DNA from: Nonomuraea sp. SYSU D8015 | GTDB taxonomy: Bacteria; Actinomycetota; Actinomycetes; Streptosporangiales; Streptosporangiaceae | Direction: 5' to 3' | Assembly: GCF_008065375.1 (NCBI RefSeq) | Contig: NZ_VJYI01000018.1 | Coordinates: 163,932 to 227,931 of the forward strand | Length of the DNA stretch: 64,000 bases | Shown: positions 43,603-51,583 of the stretch, in pieces | Position numbering within the stretch: the stretch's first letter is position 1 | How the letters are laid out: each line of letters opens with the position of its first letter | Program-made: the position numbers and the translations under genes | The notes under the pieces: generated by a model | What the model was told of the DNA's origin: nothing | The model's database searches: none | Seen by the model: the letters and a program-made list of their open reading frames with translations, nothing else

Positions 43603-46470
43603 ATGCTGGATGACATGCGGGGACGTTCTGTCAGTCCCGTCTTCGTCGGGCGGGAAGAGGAGCTGGCGGCTCTCTCGGAAAGCTTCGACGAGGCAAGAAA
43701 AGGCAAGGTGACAGCGGTCCTGCTGGGGGGCGAGGCCGGGGTCGGCAAGACCAGGCTCGTGCAGCGCTTCGCCGACCGTTGCGCCGCCGACGGCGCGCAC
43801 GTGCTGTTCGGCGGCTGTGTCGAGCTGTCCACCGAGGGTCTGGCGTACGCGCCCTTCACCGCGGCGTTGCGGCAGCTCGTCAGGGAGCAGGGCCCGGCGG
43901 CGATCGCCGCTCTGCTCCCTGAGGGCGCCGAGCGCGATCTCGCCCGGCTGCTGCCCGAGTTCGGCGAGCCCAACGGCGACGGCGAGACCGACACCGGCCG
44001 CGCGCGGCTCTTCGAACAGTTCCTCACCCTGCTGGAGCGGCTGTCCGACAGCCGGCCCACCGTCCTCGTCATCGAGGACATCCACTGGGCCGACCGGTCC
44101 AGCCGCGACCTCATCGCCTTCCTCAGCCGCAACCTGCACATCCCGCAGGTGCTGATCGTCATGACGTACCGCTCCGACGACCTGCACCGGCAGCATCCCC
44201 TCCGGCCCGTGCTGGCGGAGCTGGGACGGGTGCACGGCGTGCACCGGCTCGACCTGCCCCGCCTGTCGCGGGACGAGGTGGCCCAGCAGATGACGGGGAT
44301 CCTCGGCAAGGTGCCCGAGTACGGCAGCGTCGAGCAGGTCTACGAGCGCAGCGAGGGCATCCCGCTGTTCGTCGAGGCCCTGCTGGAGTGCGGCGTGGAC
44401 TGCACGTTCCCCGAGTCCATGCAGGACCTGATCCTCGGCTCCGTCGAGCGGCTGCCCGAGGAGACCCAGCGCGTGCTGCGCATCGCCGCGGCCGGCGGCC
44501 TCCGGGTCGGCCACGCGCTGCTGGCCGCCGTGAGCGGCCTGTCCGACGTCGAGTTAGAGACCGCGCTGCGGCCGGCCATCGCGGGCAACGTCCTGCAGGT
44601 CGCCGACAACCGCGCCTACGTCTTCCGGCACTCCCTGATCCGTGAGGCGGTACACGAGGAGCTGCTGCCCGGCGAGCACCAGCGCCTGCACGCCAGGTAC
44701 GCCGAGGAGATCTCCAGGGACCGCACGCTCGTCCCGCCCGGCCGCGCCCCCGTCGAGCTGGCACACCACTGGTACGGCGCCCGCAACGACCTCTGGGCGT
44801 TGATCTCGGCGTGGGAGGCGGCGCAGAAGTCCTTCAAGGCGTTCGCCTACACCGAGGCGGTGCCGCTGCTCGAACGCGTGCTCATGCTCTGGGACCGCGT
44901 GCCCGACGCCGCCGAGCGCATCGGCGCCGACCACACCGCCGTGCTGGAGCGGGCCGCCGAGGCCGCGAACGCCGGCGGCGAGGTCGACAAGGGCATGAAG
45001 TTCGTCAAGGCCGCCCTGTCCCAGCTGGACGAGACCCGCGAGCCGGGACGCGTCGCGCAGCTGATCGTGCGGCGGGCCTGGTTCAAGACGAGCAAGGGTC
45101 AGATGGGCGTCATCGAGGACCTCAGGCACGCCCTGCGGCTCGTCCCCGAGGACACCCTCGACCAGGCTGAGGTCCTCAATCCCCTGAGCCGCCAGCTCAT
45201 GCTGCGCGGCGAGATCGAGGAGGCGAGCCAGGCCATCGGCGAAGGGCTGCGCCTGGCCAGGGAGCACGGCGACCGGTGCCTGGAGGCGGACCTGCTGCTG
45301 AACCTGGCGCTCGGCCACTCGCTCAACGGCGAGCTCGAATCCACGATCATGGTGAACGAGCAGGCGCTGGAGATCGGCCGGCAGGAGGGCTCAGGCCGCA
45401 TCATCACCCGGGCCATCGGCAACAACATCGACGCGCTGATCGACATAGGCCGCTCGGAAGAGGCTGTCCGTCTGTCCGAGCAGGGCTGGGCGATCGCCAA
45501 GCAGTTCGGCAGGCTGCGCGGCAGCGGCCTGTTCATCAAGAACAACTGGGCCGAGGCCCTGGAGTCGCTCGGCCGCTGGGACGAGGCCATCGAGATGGTG
45601 GAGACCGCGCTCAGCCACGGCCCCCATCTGAAGACCAGATACTGCCTGCTGCGGGTGCGCGCCGACATCGGCCTGGCCAGGGGCGAGCTGCAGCTGGTCG
45701 AGAGCATCCTGTCCGAGATCGGGGTGCTGAAGGACCGCGCGGAGGACTGGGTCCAGGACAACACCGTCAACGCCCGCCTGCACATCGGCTGGCACCTGCT
45801 CAAGGGTGAGCCAGGCGCCGCTCTGGCCGTGGCCGAGCGGGTGCTCTCCCTGCCCCGGCAGTCGAGCAAGGCCATGCTGGGCTGGCGGCTGCTCGCGCTG
45901 CTCAGCGTCGTCTGCGACGCCGCCGAGGCCACCGAGCCCGAACGCGCCGCCGCGGTACGCGCGCACGCCGCCGAGGTGGCGGCCGAGCTGTCGGTCATCG
46001 GTCCTGTCGTGGAGGCGTACCGGCTGTCGTACAACGGCGACTTCGACGCCGCGGCGGCCGGCTGGGAACGGCTCAAGCGCCCGCACAACCAGGCCAAGGC
46101 CCTGCTGCGGGCCGCTGCGGCGGCCGCGCGGAACGGCGACCGCGAGGGGGCGGCGACCCGGCTGAAGGCGGCGCTGCCGCTGGCCCAGGACCTGCGGGCC
46201 ACCCCGCTGATCGAGGAGATCGAGGCACTGTCGCGGCGGGTGGGCGGCGGACTCCAGCCTGCTCAGGAGCCGTCCGAGCTGCTCACACCCCGAGAGCTGG
46301 AGGTGCTGCGCCTGGTCACCCTGGGCCGGACCAACCGCGACATCGCCGCGGAGCTGTTCATCTCCGCCAAGACGGTCAGCGTGCACGTGTCCAACATCCT
46401 GGCCAAGCTCGGCGTCACGACCCGCGGCGAGGCCGCCGCCGCGGCGCACCGACTGTCGCTCCTGCTCTAG
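43603..46470 (+). CDS. LuxR family regulator with AAA ATPase (LAL-type)
   Basis: A large (about 955 residues) regulator: N-terminal AAA_16 ATPase with Walker A GEAGVGKT (residues 43-50) and Walker B VLVIEDIHWAD (about 150), a long TPR-like helical middle and a C-terminal LuxR helix-turn-helix (LTPRELEVLRLVTLGRTNRDI, TVSVHVSNILAKLGV). Such LAL regulators often activate secondary-metabolite or sugar genes, though no cluster is near. Starts at 43573 and 43591 are also possible; I prefer 43603 because GAGG sits correctly upstream. Confidence 0.9.
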   Translation: MLDDMRGRSVSPVFVGREEELAALSESFDEARKGKVTAVLLGGEAGVGKTRLVQRFADRCAADGAHVLFGGCVELSTEGLAYAPFTAALRQLVREQGPAAIAALLPEGAERDLARLLPEFGEPNGDGETDTGRARLFEQFLTLLERLSDSRPTVLVIEDIHWADRSSRDLIAFLSRNLHIPQVLIVMTYRSDDLHRQHPLRPVLAELGRVHGVHRLDLPRLSRDEVAQQMTGILGKVPEYGSVEQVYERSEGIPLFVEALLECGVDCTFPESMQDLILGSVERLPEETQRVLRIAAAGGLRVGHALLAAVSGLSDVELETALRPAIAGNVLQVADNRAYVFRHSLIREAVHEELLPGEHQRLHARYAEEISRDRTLVPPGRAPVELAHHWYGARNDLWALISAWEAAQKSFKAFAYTEAVPLLERVLMLWDRVPDAAERIGADHTAVLERAAEAANAGGEVDKGMKFVKAALSQLDETREPGRVAQLIVRRAWFKTSKGQMGVIEDLRHALRLVPEDTLDQAEVLNPLSRQLMLRGEIEEASQAIGEGLRLAREHGDRCLEADLLLNLALGHSLNGELESTIMVNEQALEIGRQEGSGRIITRAIGNNIDALIDIGRSEEAVRLSEQGWAIAKQFGRLRGSGLFIKNNWAEALESLGRWDEAIEMVETALSHGPHLKTRYCLLRVRADIGLARGELQLVESILSEIGVLKDRAEDWVQDNTVNARLHIGWHLLKGEPGAALAVAERVLSLPRQSSKAMLGWRLLALLSVVCDAAEATEPERAAAVRAHAAEVAAELSVIGPVVEAYRLSYNGDFDAAAAGWERLKRPHNQAKALLRAAAAAARNGDREGAATRLKAALPLAQDLRATPLIEEIEALSRRVGGGLQPAQEPSELLTPRELEVLRLVTLGRTNRDIAAELFISAKTVSVHVSNILAKLGVTTRGEAAAAAHRLSLLL

Positions 46471-46823
46471 GACAGTACGGAACGCACGGCCTCCTCGCTC
46501 CGCCCGATCACCGCGGACCCGTCGTCGGCGGTGATGATCGGGCGCTGGATGAGGATGGGGTGCTCGGCCAGGGCGGAGATCCACCGGTCGCGGGAGTGCT
46601 CGTCGCGGGGCCAGGCGCTCATGCCGAGGTCCTTGGCCGCCTGCTCGCCCGTCCTGGTGATGTCCCACGGCTCCAGTCCCAGCCGGGCGAGGACCTCGCG
46701 TAGTTCGTCCATGGTGGGCGGATCCTCCAGATAGCGGCGCACCGTGTAGCCGACGGACTCGGCGTCCAGGATCGACAGCGCGGACCGGCACTTGGAGCAG
46801 CGAGGGTTGATCCAGATTTCCAT
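46467..46823 (-). CDS. ArsC/Spx-like thioredoxin-fold protein
   Basis: The 118-residue protein begins MEIWINPRCSKCRSAL: the active-site Cys (residue 9) of the ArsC family in NPRCSKC, with a second Cys at residue 12 as in glutaredoxin-like members. The length is typical of arsenate-reductase-like proteins using glutaredoxin-type chemistry. No ars operon is near, so the substrate is open. Its stop codon overlaps the LuxR stop in the palindromic CTAG at 46467-46470. Confidence 0.88.
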   Translation of the reverse strand: MEIWINPRCSKCRSALSILDAESVGYTVRRYLEDPPTMDELREVLARLGLEPWDITRTGEQAAKDLGMSAWPRDEHSRDRWISALAEHPILIQRPIITADDGSAVIGRSEEAVRSVLS

Positions 46824-46891
46824 GACTCCGATGGTGCCCGAAAGGTCACCTCGCCGCCGCGCCATCCCCGTCGATGCGGGATCGGGCCCGG

Positions 46892-47458
46892 CTACAGGAT
46901 CGCCTCGCCCAGCAGCACGACCCCGAAGATCGCGAACGCCGCCGCCGCGCCGTACCGGATGATCTTCTCCGGCAGATGCCTGCCCAGCAGGCGCCCCACG
47001 AGGATGGCCAGGGCGTCGGCCGCGACCATGCCGATCGTCGAGCCGATCCAGGTGCCGACCCAGCCGTGCTGCGTGGCCAGCGTGATGGTGGCCAGCATCG
47101 TCTTGTCGCCCAGCTCGCTCAGGAAGAACGCCACCGTCACCGCGATCAGGGCGTTCCTGGTGACGCGCTGGGCCTTGCGCGACTCCTCCTCGGTCAGCGC
47201 GTCCCCGCGCAGCGTCCACAGGGCGAAGCCCAGGAAGGCCAGCCCGGCTATCACCGAGATCGCCGTCGTCGGCAACGCGTCCCCGATGAGGCCGCCGAGG
47301 GCCACGCTCACCAGATGCACGACGGTCGTGGCGATCGTGATGCCCAAAAGCACGGTCCACGTCTTGAAACGGGTGGCGAACGTCATCGCCATGAGCTGGC
47401 TCTTGTCACCCAACTCGGCCAGGAAAATCGCACCGAGGCTGATCCAGAACGCTTCCAA
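46892..47458 (-). CDS. TMEM165/Gdt1 family manganese exporter (UPF0016)
   Basis: A 188-residue membrane protein with six TM helices and the two duplicated family motifs: ELGDKSQ (about residues 15-21) and ELGDKTM (about 110-116). Members transport Mn2+ (and Ca2+), usually outward. The start is TTG at 47456-47458 with GGAAGAGGA upstream; the frame continues upstream through the riboswitch but is non-coding there. A yybP-ykoY manganese riboswitch lies immediately upstream, supporting a manganese role. Confidence 0.9.
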   Translation of the reverse strand: MEAFWISLGAIFLAELGDKSQLMAMTFATRFKTWTVLLGITIATTVVHLVSVALGGLIGDALPTTAISVIAGLAFLGFALWTLRGDALTEEESRKAQRVTRNALIAVTVAFFLSELGDKTMLATITLATQHGWVGTWIGSTIGMVAADALAILVGRLLGRHLPEKIIRYGAAAAFAIFGVVLLGEAIL

Positions 47459-47514
47459 CGGTCCTCTTCCGCGCGACCGGGCCGGAAGCGACGACCCAGG
47501 GAGTTCGGGCACGG

Positions 47515-47645
47515 CTTCGGCCCGGCAGCGACTTGTCGTACGTCTGCCAGGCCGAAGGTCTCGTCCGCCCGTCAAGGCCCGCGCGACCGGGCGCGGATGC
47601 CGCGCCAGTATGTCGATCACGCGATTGGGACTACTCCCCTTCGGT
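47515..47645 (-). promoter_or_regulatory. yybP-ykoY manganese riboswitch
   Basis: On the minus strand the leader contains GAAGGGGAGTAG (47632-47643), CGACATACTGGCGC (about 47602-47615) and GACGAGACCTTCGGC (47551-47565), the conserved elements of yybP-ykoY Mn2+ riboswitches. An 8-bp inverted repeat CTTCGGCC/GGCCGAAG (47515-47522 and 47550-47557) could form the alternative hairpin of the expression platform. TATGGT at 47654-47659 is a plausible -10. The Gdt1-type gene follows, starting at 47458. Confidence 0.85.
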
Positions 47646-47750
47646 TCTGAACCACCATAACAGCCCCGACCCACCCCTTATTCCGCCTTGCGGCGGCCCA
47701 CTCGAGGCTGTTCCAGGGCCGCGCTCGACCGGCCGTCGTCCTGCGCGGAG

Positions 47751-48788
47751 CTAGTCGTCCAGAGTGCAGCCGACCAGGACCGGCTCGTTGACCAGCGTCA
47801 CGCCGAACTTCTCGCGCACCCCGTCGCGCACCTCCCGCGCCAGCGCCAGCAGGTCGGCGGTGGCGGCGGAGCCGTCGGGGTTGGTCAGGGCGAGGGTGTG
47901 CTTGGTGGAGATGCGCACGGGCCCGCGCTGGTAGCCCTTGGGAAAGCCCGCCTGCTCGATCAGCCACGCGGCCGGCACCTTGAGCGACCCGTCGGGCATC
48001 TCCCAGCGGGGATGATCGGGGGCACGCGTGGCCAGCTCCGCCGCCTCTTCGGCGGTCAGGACCGGGTTGGTGAAGAACGAGCCGGCGCTGCGCGTGTCGG
48101 GATCGTCCGGGTCGAGCACCATGCCCTTGCCCCGCCGCAGCGCCAGAACGGCCTCGCGGGCCCGCGCCAGCGGCACCCGGCCGCCGAGCTCGACCCCCAG
48201 CCTTCCGGCCAGCTCCTGGTACGCCACAGGTCCCGAAATTTCGGAAATGTCCAGCACGTACGTCACCGCCAGCACCACATACCGCGCCAGATCCCGCTTG
48301 AAGGCGCTGTCCCGGTAGGAGAACCCGCACTGCCGCGCCTCCAGGTCGACCACGTGCCTGGTGCGCCGGTCGTAGGCCCGCACGCACCGGATGGTCTGGG
48401 AGACCTCCTGCCCGTACGCCCCCACGTTCTGGATGGGCGTCGACCCGACCTGCCCAGGGATGCCGGACATACACTCGATGCCCGACCAGCCCTCCGCCAC
48501 CGCGCGGGCCACCAGCGGATCCCAGTCCTCCCCCGCCTCGACCGTGACCACGGCCTGCTCACCGTCGCGCGAGACGGTCACGCCCTCGGTCGCCACCTTG
48601 ATGACGAGCCCGTCGAACCCCTCGTCCGCCACCACGACGTTGCTGCCCCCGCCGAGCACCAGCGTGGGCACGTTGTTGCGGTCGGCCTCGGCGATCAGTG
48701 ACACGAGCTGCTCCGCCGTGGTCGCCTCGGCGAACTCGCGGGCGGGACCGCCCAGGCGCAGCGTCGTGTACGGTGCGAGCTTCTCCAT
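47751..48788 (-). CDS. murB: UDP-N-acetylmuramate dehydrogenase MurB
   Basis: A 345-residue FAD enzyme reducing UDP-GlcNAc-enolpyruvate to UDP-MurNAc in peptidoglycan synthesis. FAD-binding residues: TLVLGGGSNVVVADEGFDGLVI (about 42-64) and GIPGQVGSTPIQNVGAYG; catalytic YRDS, SAGSFFTNP (Ser) and the C-terminal Glu region are present. It is the type I MurB of actinobacteria. Start ATG 48786-48788; a GTG two codons upstream is less likely. It is adjacent to the glycosyltransferase-like gene and hadAB. Confidence 0.94.
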   Translation of the reverse strand: MEKLAPYTTLRLGGPAREFAEATTAEQLVSLIAEADRNNVPTLVLGGGSNVVVADEGFDGLVIKVATEGVTVSRDGEQAVVTVEAGEDWDPLVARAVAEGWSGIECMSGIPGQVGSTPIQNVGAYGQEVSQTIRCVRAYDRRTRHVVDLEARQCGFSYRDSAFKRDLARYVVLAVTYVLDISEISGPVAYQELAGRLGVELGGRVPLARAREAVLALRRGKGMVLDPDDPDTRSAGSFFTNPVLTAEEAAELATRAPDHPRWEMPDGSLKVPAAWLIEQAGFPKGYQRGPVRISTKHTLALTNPDGSAATADLLALAREVRDGVREKFGVTLVNEPVLVGCTLDD

Positions 48789-48865
48789 GGGCACTTAGCT
48801 TACTAATGGGAAAACGGCGGCCCCTGCCGCTGAGGCTCCACCAGGCAGGAGAGCGGGGCGGCGGT

Positions 48866-49960
48866 CTAATGTGCGGGTTCCCCATGAGGAGGAGCCCCCA
48901 GCAAACGGAGCACGCCGTCGTAGTTGCGCCGCGACTCCCGGTCCAGATAGTCGTCGGGGACGTCGTGGGCGCCCAGCCGGTCCACCGGCAGCGGCCCGGA
49001 CGGCACGACCAGCTCGCCGTGCAGGCCGAGCGACAGCTCCAGATCGGCGTTGCGCCCGTAGTTGGCGTTCTCGGGAAGCGCGCCGAGCGCCGCCGACCTG
49101 CGTACCGCCATGAGCTCTCCGGTCAGCGCCCGCACCCTGCCGGGACCCGCCTCGTGGACGCCGTCGCCGGACGGCTCCGCGCCCCGCCACCCCGCCGCGA
49201 CCGCCCCTTCCACGACGGCCGCCACCAGCGGTGTCAGCGCGTCGCCGCGCAGCACGACGGAGGTCTCCATGAGCACGTGCACGTCCGACTCGTCCAGCCG
49301 CAGCAGCTTGGCCCGGCTCTCGCCCCAGGTCGCCGTGCCCCCGCGCCAGTGCGGCCGCTCGGTCACGTGCCAGACGAAGATCCGGTCCCGGTACTGCTCC
49401 GCCAGCCGGTCCAGCGCGTCGCCGGCGCCGTCGATGTCGCCCAGGTCGAGCGCGAGCACCTTCGCGCCGGTGTGGTCCATCACCGACTGCACGCAGGCGC
49501 GGACGTCCGCGGGCCAGCCGTCCACGAGCAGGCCCACGGCGGCCGTGACGTCCCTGATCTCCACGCGCTGCCGTTCGGCGTTGACGCCCAGGTCGTCGAG
49601 GCGGCTCGTGGCCAGGCTGGCGTCCCAGGTGCGCTGGGCGTGCAGCATGCCGTCACCCGAATCGCCGTGCTGGCCGGGGTCGCCGGAGAAGCCCAGTTCG
49701 GCGGCGGGGTTGGGACGCGCGTGCGCACCCGGTGGTTTGGCGCCCGCCGTTCCCACGCCGGTGGCCGCGCCCGCCCTGCGGCCGGGCGGCGCCGTGCCGC
49801 CGGCCGGGGCGCCGCCCACCGTGTCGCGCCCGGTCCCCGAGCCTCCCGCCACCTGCTCGAGCCGGGCCGGGCGGAGCCGCCCCGGAGGCTTGGCGTCGGT
49901 CACGGCGGAGACGGGGATCGACCGAACCGTGGGCCATACCTGTCGCGCAGCTTCACTCAT
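48866..49960 (-). CDS. glycosyltransferase-like (GT-A fold) protein
   Basis: The 364-residue protein has a proline/glycine-rich N-terminal 100 residues, then a GT2-like domain: VGLLVDGWPADVRACVQSVMDH, VLALDLGD, RAKLLRLDESDVHVLMETSVVLRGDALTPLV, ADLELSLGLHG. The pattern (nucleotide-binding D, metal-binding DES-type motif, acceptor E/L-S) resembles family 2 glycosyltransferases, but the DxD is not fully clear. The acceptor is unknown. It lies between murB and hadB, so a link to the cell envelope is plausible. Start ATG 49958-49960. Confidence 0.65.
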   Translation of the reverse strand: MSEAARQVWPTVRSIPVSAVTDAKPPGRLRPARLEQVAGGSGTGRDTVGGAPAGGTAPPGRRAGAATGVGTAGAKPPGAHARPNPAAELGFSGDPGQHGDSGDGMLHAQRTWDASLATSRLDDLGVNAERQRVEIRDVTAAVGLLVDGWPADVRACVQSVMDHTGAKVLALDLGDIDGAGDALDRLAEQYRDRIFVWHVTERPHWRGGTATWGESRAKLLRLDESDVHVLMETSVVLRGDALTPLVAAVVEGAVAAGWRGAEPSGDGVHEAGPGRVRALTGELMAVRRSAALGALPENANYGRNADLELSLGLHGELVVPSGPLPVDRLGAHDVPDDYLDRESRRNYDGVLRLLGAPPHGEPAH

Positions 49961-50002
49961 AGGCTCCGGGTACCCGAGAGCCGCCCGACATATCATGACC
50001 TT

Positions 50003-50431
50003 TCAGGCCAGCTGGACCACCGCTCGCGCCTTGGACAGCACCTTGGCGTCGCCCGACCTGGCCGTCAGCCCGATGACCACCCGCTTGTCCTCGAGCTTCT
50101 CCTCCACGACCCCGCTCACCGAGATCGTCGCCCCCTGATCGTCGTCGGGCACGACCACCATGGACGAGAACCGCACGCCGAAGTCCACCACCGCCCCGGG
50201 ATCCCCCGCCCAGTCGGTGACGAACCGCCCGGCCTGCGCCATCGTGTACATCCCGTGCGCGATCACGTCGGGCAGCCCGACCATCCTGGCGAACCGCTCG
50301 TTCCAGTGGATCTGGTTGAAGTCGCCGGAGGCGCCGGCGTACATGACGAGGTTGAGCCTGCGCACGTTGTAGTCCACGGCCGGGATCTCCTGCCCGACCT
50401 CGACCTCGTCGTACTTCACCGTGGCGCCCAT
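50003..50431 (-). CDS. hadB: MaoC dehydratase, HadB-like
   Basis: A 142-residue hotdog-fold hydratase with the R-hydratase catalytic pair in the segment GASGDFNQIHWNERFA (Asp and His). In mycolic-acid bacteria HadB pairs with HadA as the beta-hydroxyacyl-ACP dehydratase of FAS-II; here the organism lacks mycolates but keeps the gene pair and its position next to rpmG and murB. Start overlaps the hadA stop by one base. Confidence 0.88.
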   Translation of the reverse strand: MGATVKYDEVEVGQEIPAVDYNVRRLNLVMYAGASGDFNQIHWNERFARMVGLPDVIAHGMYTMAQAGRFVTDWAGDPGAVVDFGVRFSSMVVVPDDDQGATISVSGVVEEKLEDKRVVIGLTARSGDAKVLSKARAVVQLA

Positions 50432-50880
50432 CAGCCGGCCCCTCCGCGCTCGACGATCGTGTTGTAGGTGACGCAGACCGGCTCGCCCTCGGCGGTCGCG
50501 ATGTCGCTGCGGACGGTCAGCAGCTCGTTGCGGCCGGCGGTCCGGATGTCGGTGATGGTGGCGGAGGTGACCAGCTGATCGCCGGCGTAGATGGGGCGTA
50601 CGTACTCGAAGCGCTGCTCGCCGTGGACCACCATGGCCAGGTTCAGCCCCAGGTCGGGATCGACCAGTGCCTCGCCGCCGCTCTGCAGGCTGAACACGAT
50701 GGGGAACGTCGGGGGCGCGATCACGTCGGGGTATCCGGCGGCCTGGGCGGCCTCCTTGTCGCGGTAGACCGGGTTGCTGTCGCCGATCGCGGCCGCGAAC
50801 TCCCTGATCTTCACCCGGCTGACCTCGTAGGGGGCGCTGGGCGGGTAGGTCCTGCCCACGAAGTCACGGTTCAAGGCCAT
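50431..50880 (-). CDS. hadA: MaoC-like N-terminal hydratase subunit, HadA-like
   Basis: A 149-residue hotdog-fold protein of the FAS1_DH_region type, starting MALNRDFVGRTYPPSAPYEVSR. Residues EFAAAIGDSNPVYRDKEAAQ correspond to the substrate-binding region, but the catalytic His is replaced, as in HadA, which supports HadB. It is co-translated with hadB. GAGGGAG precedes the ATG at 50880. Confidence 0.88.
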   Translation of the reverse strand: MALNRDFVGRTYPPSAPYEVSRVKIREFAAAIGDSNPVYRDKEAAQAAGYPDVIAPPTFPIVFSLQSGGEALVDPDLGLNLAMVVHGEQRFEYVRPIYAGDQLVTSATITDIRTAGRNELLTVRSDIATAEGEPVCVTYNTIVERGGAG

Positions 50881-50985
50881 TCAGTGCTCCCTCGCAAATG
50901 TCCTTCGTCCGAGGCCGACGGTAACAGAACAAGGTTCGGCTGTCGCTGGTGATGGACGGGTTTTTACGAGGGTCCAGACGCGACG

Positions 50986-51014
50986 AACCGGCGCCCAGAC
51001 GAGGGACGCCGGTT
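50986..51014 (-). terminator. hairpin downstream of rpmG
   Basis: An 8-bp perfect stem AACCGGCG / CGCCGGTT with a 13-nt loop, 36 bp past the rpmG stop and upstream of hadA. It could attenuate transcription from the tRNA/rpmG unit into hadAB. Confidence 0.55.
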
Positions 51015-51049
51015 GTGCGATATGGAGGATGGAGAAGCTGCCCGGAGAA

Positions 51050-51214
51050 CTATCGGGTCTCGCGGTGCGCGCGGTGCGTCCGGCAGTTGGGGCAGTACTT
51101 CTTCAGCTCAAGCCGATCCGGGTCGTTGCGCCGGTTCTTCCGCGTGATGTAGTTGCGGTGCTTGCACTCCTGGCAGGCCAGCGTGATCTTCGGCCTAACG
51201 TCGGTGGCAGCCAC
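51050..51214 (-). CDS. rpmG: 50S ribosomal protein L33
   Basis: A 54-residue L33 with the conserved ITLACQECKHRNYITRKN start and a Zn-ribbon of two CxxC pairs (Cys14/Cys17, Cys41/Cys44), making it the zinc-containing C+ form. Start is GTG 51212-51214 with GAAAGG upstream. The order tRNA-Met, rpmG, hadA, hadB, murB is conserved in actinobacteria and anchors this part of the window to core genome. Confidence 0.93.
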   Translation of the reverse strand: MAATDVRPKITLACQECKHRNYITRKNRRNDPDRLELKKYCPNCRTHRAHRETR

Positions 51215-51256
51215 TTGGGAGTGCCTTTCTACGTTCGGGACATGGACACGCCCATA

Positions 51257-51276
51257 CCCAGGTCGGCCGACCTGGG
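51257..51276 (-). terminator. 20-bp perfect palindrome between tRNA-Met and rpmG
   Basis: CCCAGGTCGGCCGACCTGGG is a perfect palindrome 10 nt downstream of the tRNA 3' end. It can fold into a hairpin with a GGCC loop and could terminate or help process the tRNA transcript before rpmG. Confidence 0.6.
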
Positions 51277-51285
51277 ATTGGGCAG

Positions 51286-51359
51286 TAGCGGAGGCCGGAC
51301 TTGAACCGGCGACACAACGATTATGAGCCGTTTGCTCTGCCTGACTGAGCTACTCCGCC
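51286..51359 (-). tRNA. tRNA-Met (CAU anticodon)
   Basis: Cloverleaf on the minus strand: acceptor 5' GGCGGAG pairs with CTCCGCT (first pair G-U), D-arm AGCTCAGTCAGGCAGAGCA, anticodon stem-loop AACGG-CTCATAA-TCGTT with CAT, and T-arm with GGTTCAA. The A73 discriminator is encoded, CCA is not. The anticodon stem lacks the three G-C pairs of initiator tRNA, so it is the elongator type. Confidence 0.95.
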
Positions 51360-51583
51360 TTTGGGCCGGTACGGATCCGGCCCCGTAGAGGATACCCGAC
51401 GCAGGGAGCAGATTCGTAACTCGCCTGATCGGGCAGGGTTCTTACAGTATGCCTCAGGAAGCCCCGAGAACCGAAATCCTTTGCCCCTTCCCCGCCCCCG
51501 TGCGGAGAACCCGGTCAGACTAGCAGCGGCCGGCCGGGAACGCGAGCGCACCGGCGACGGCCCCACGTCGACGGAGGCGGGCC

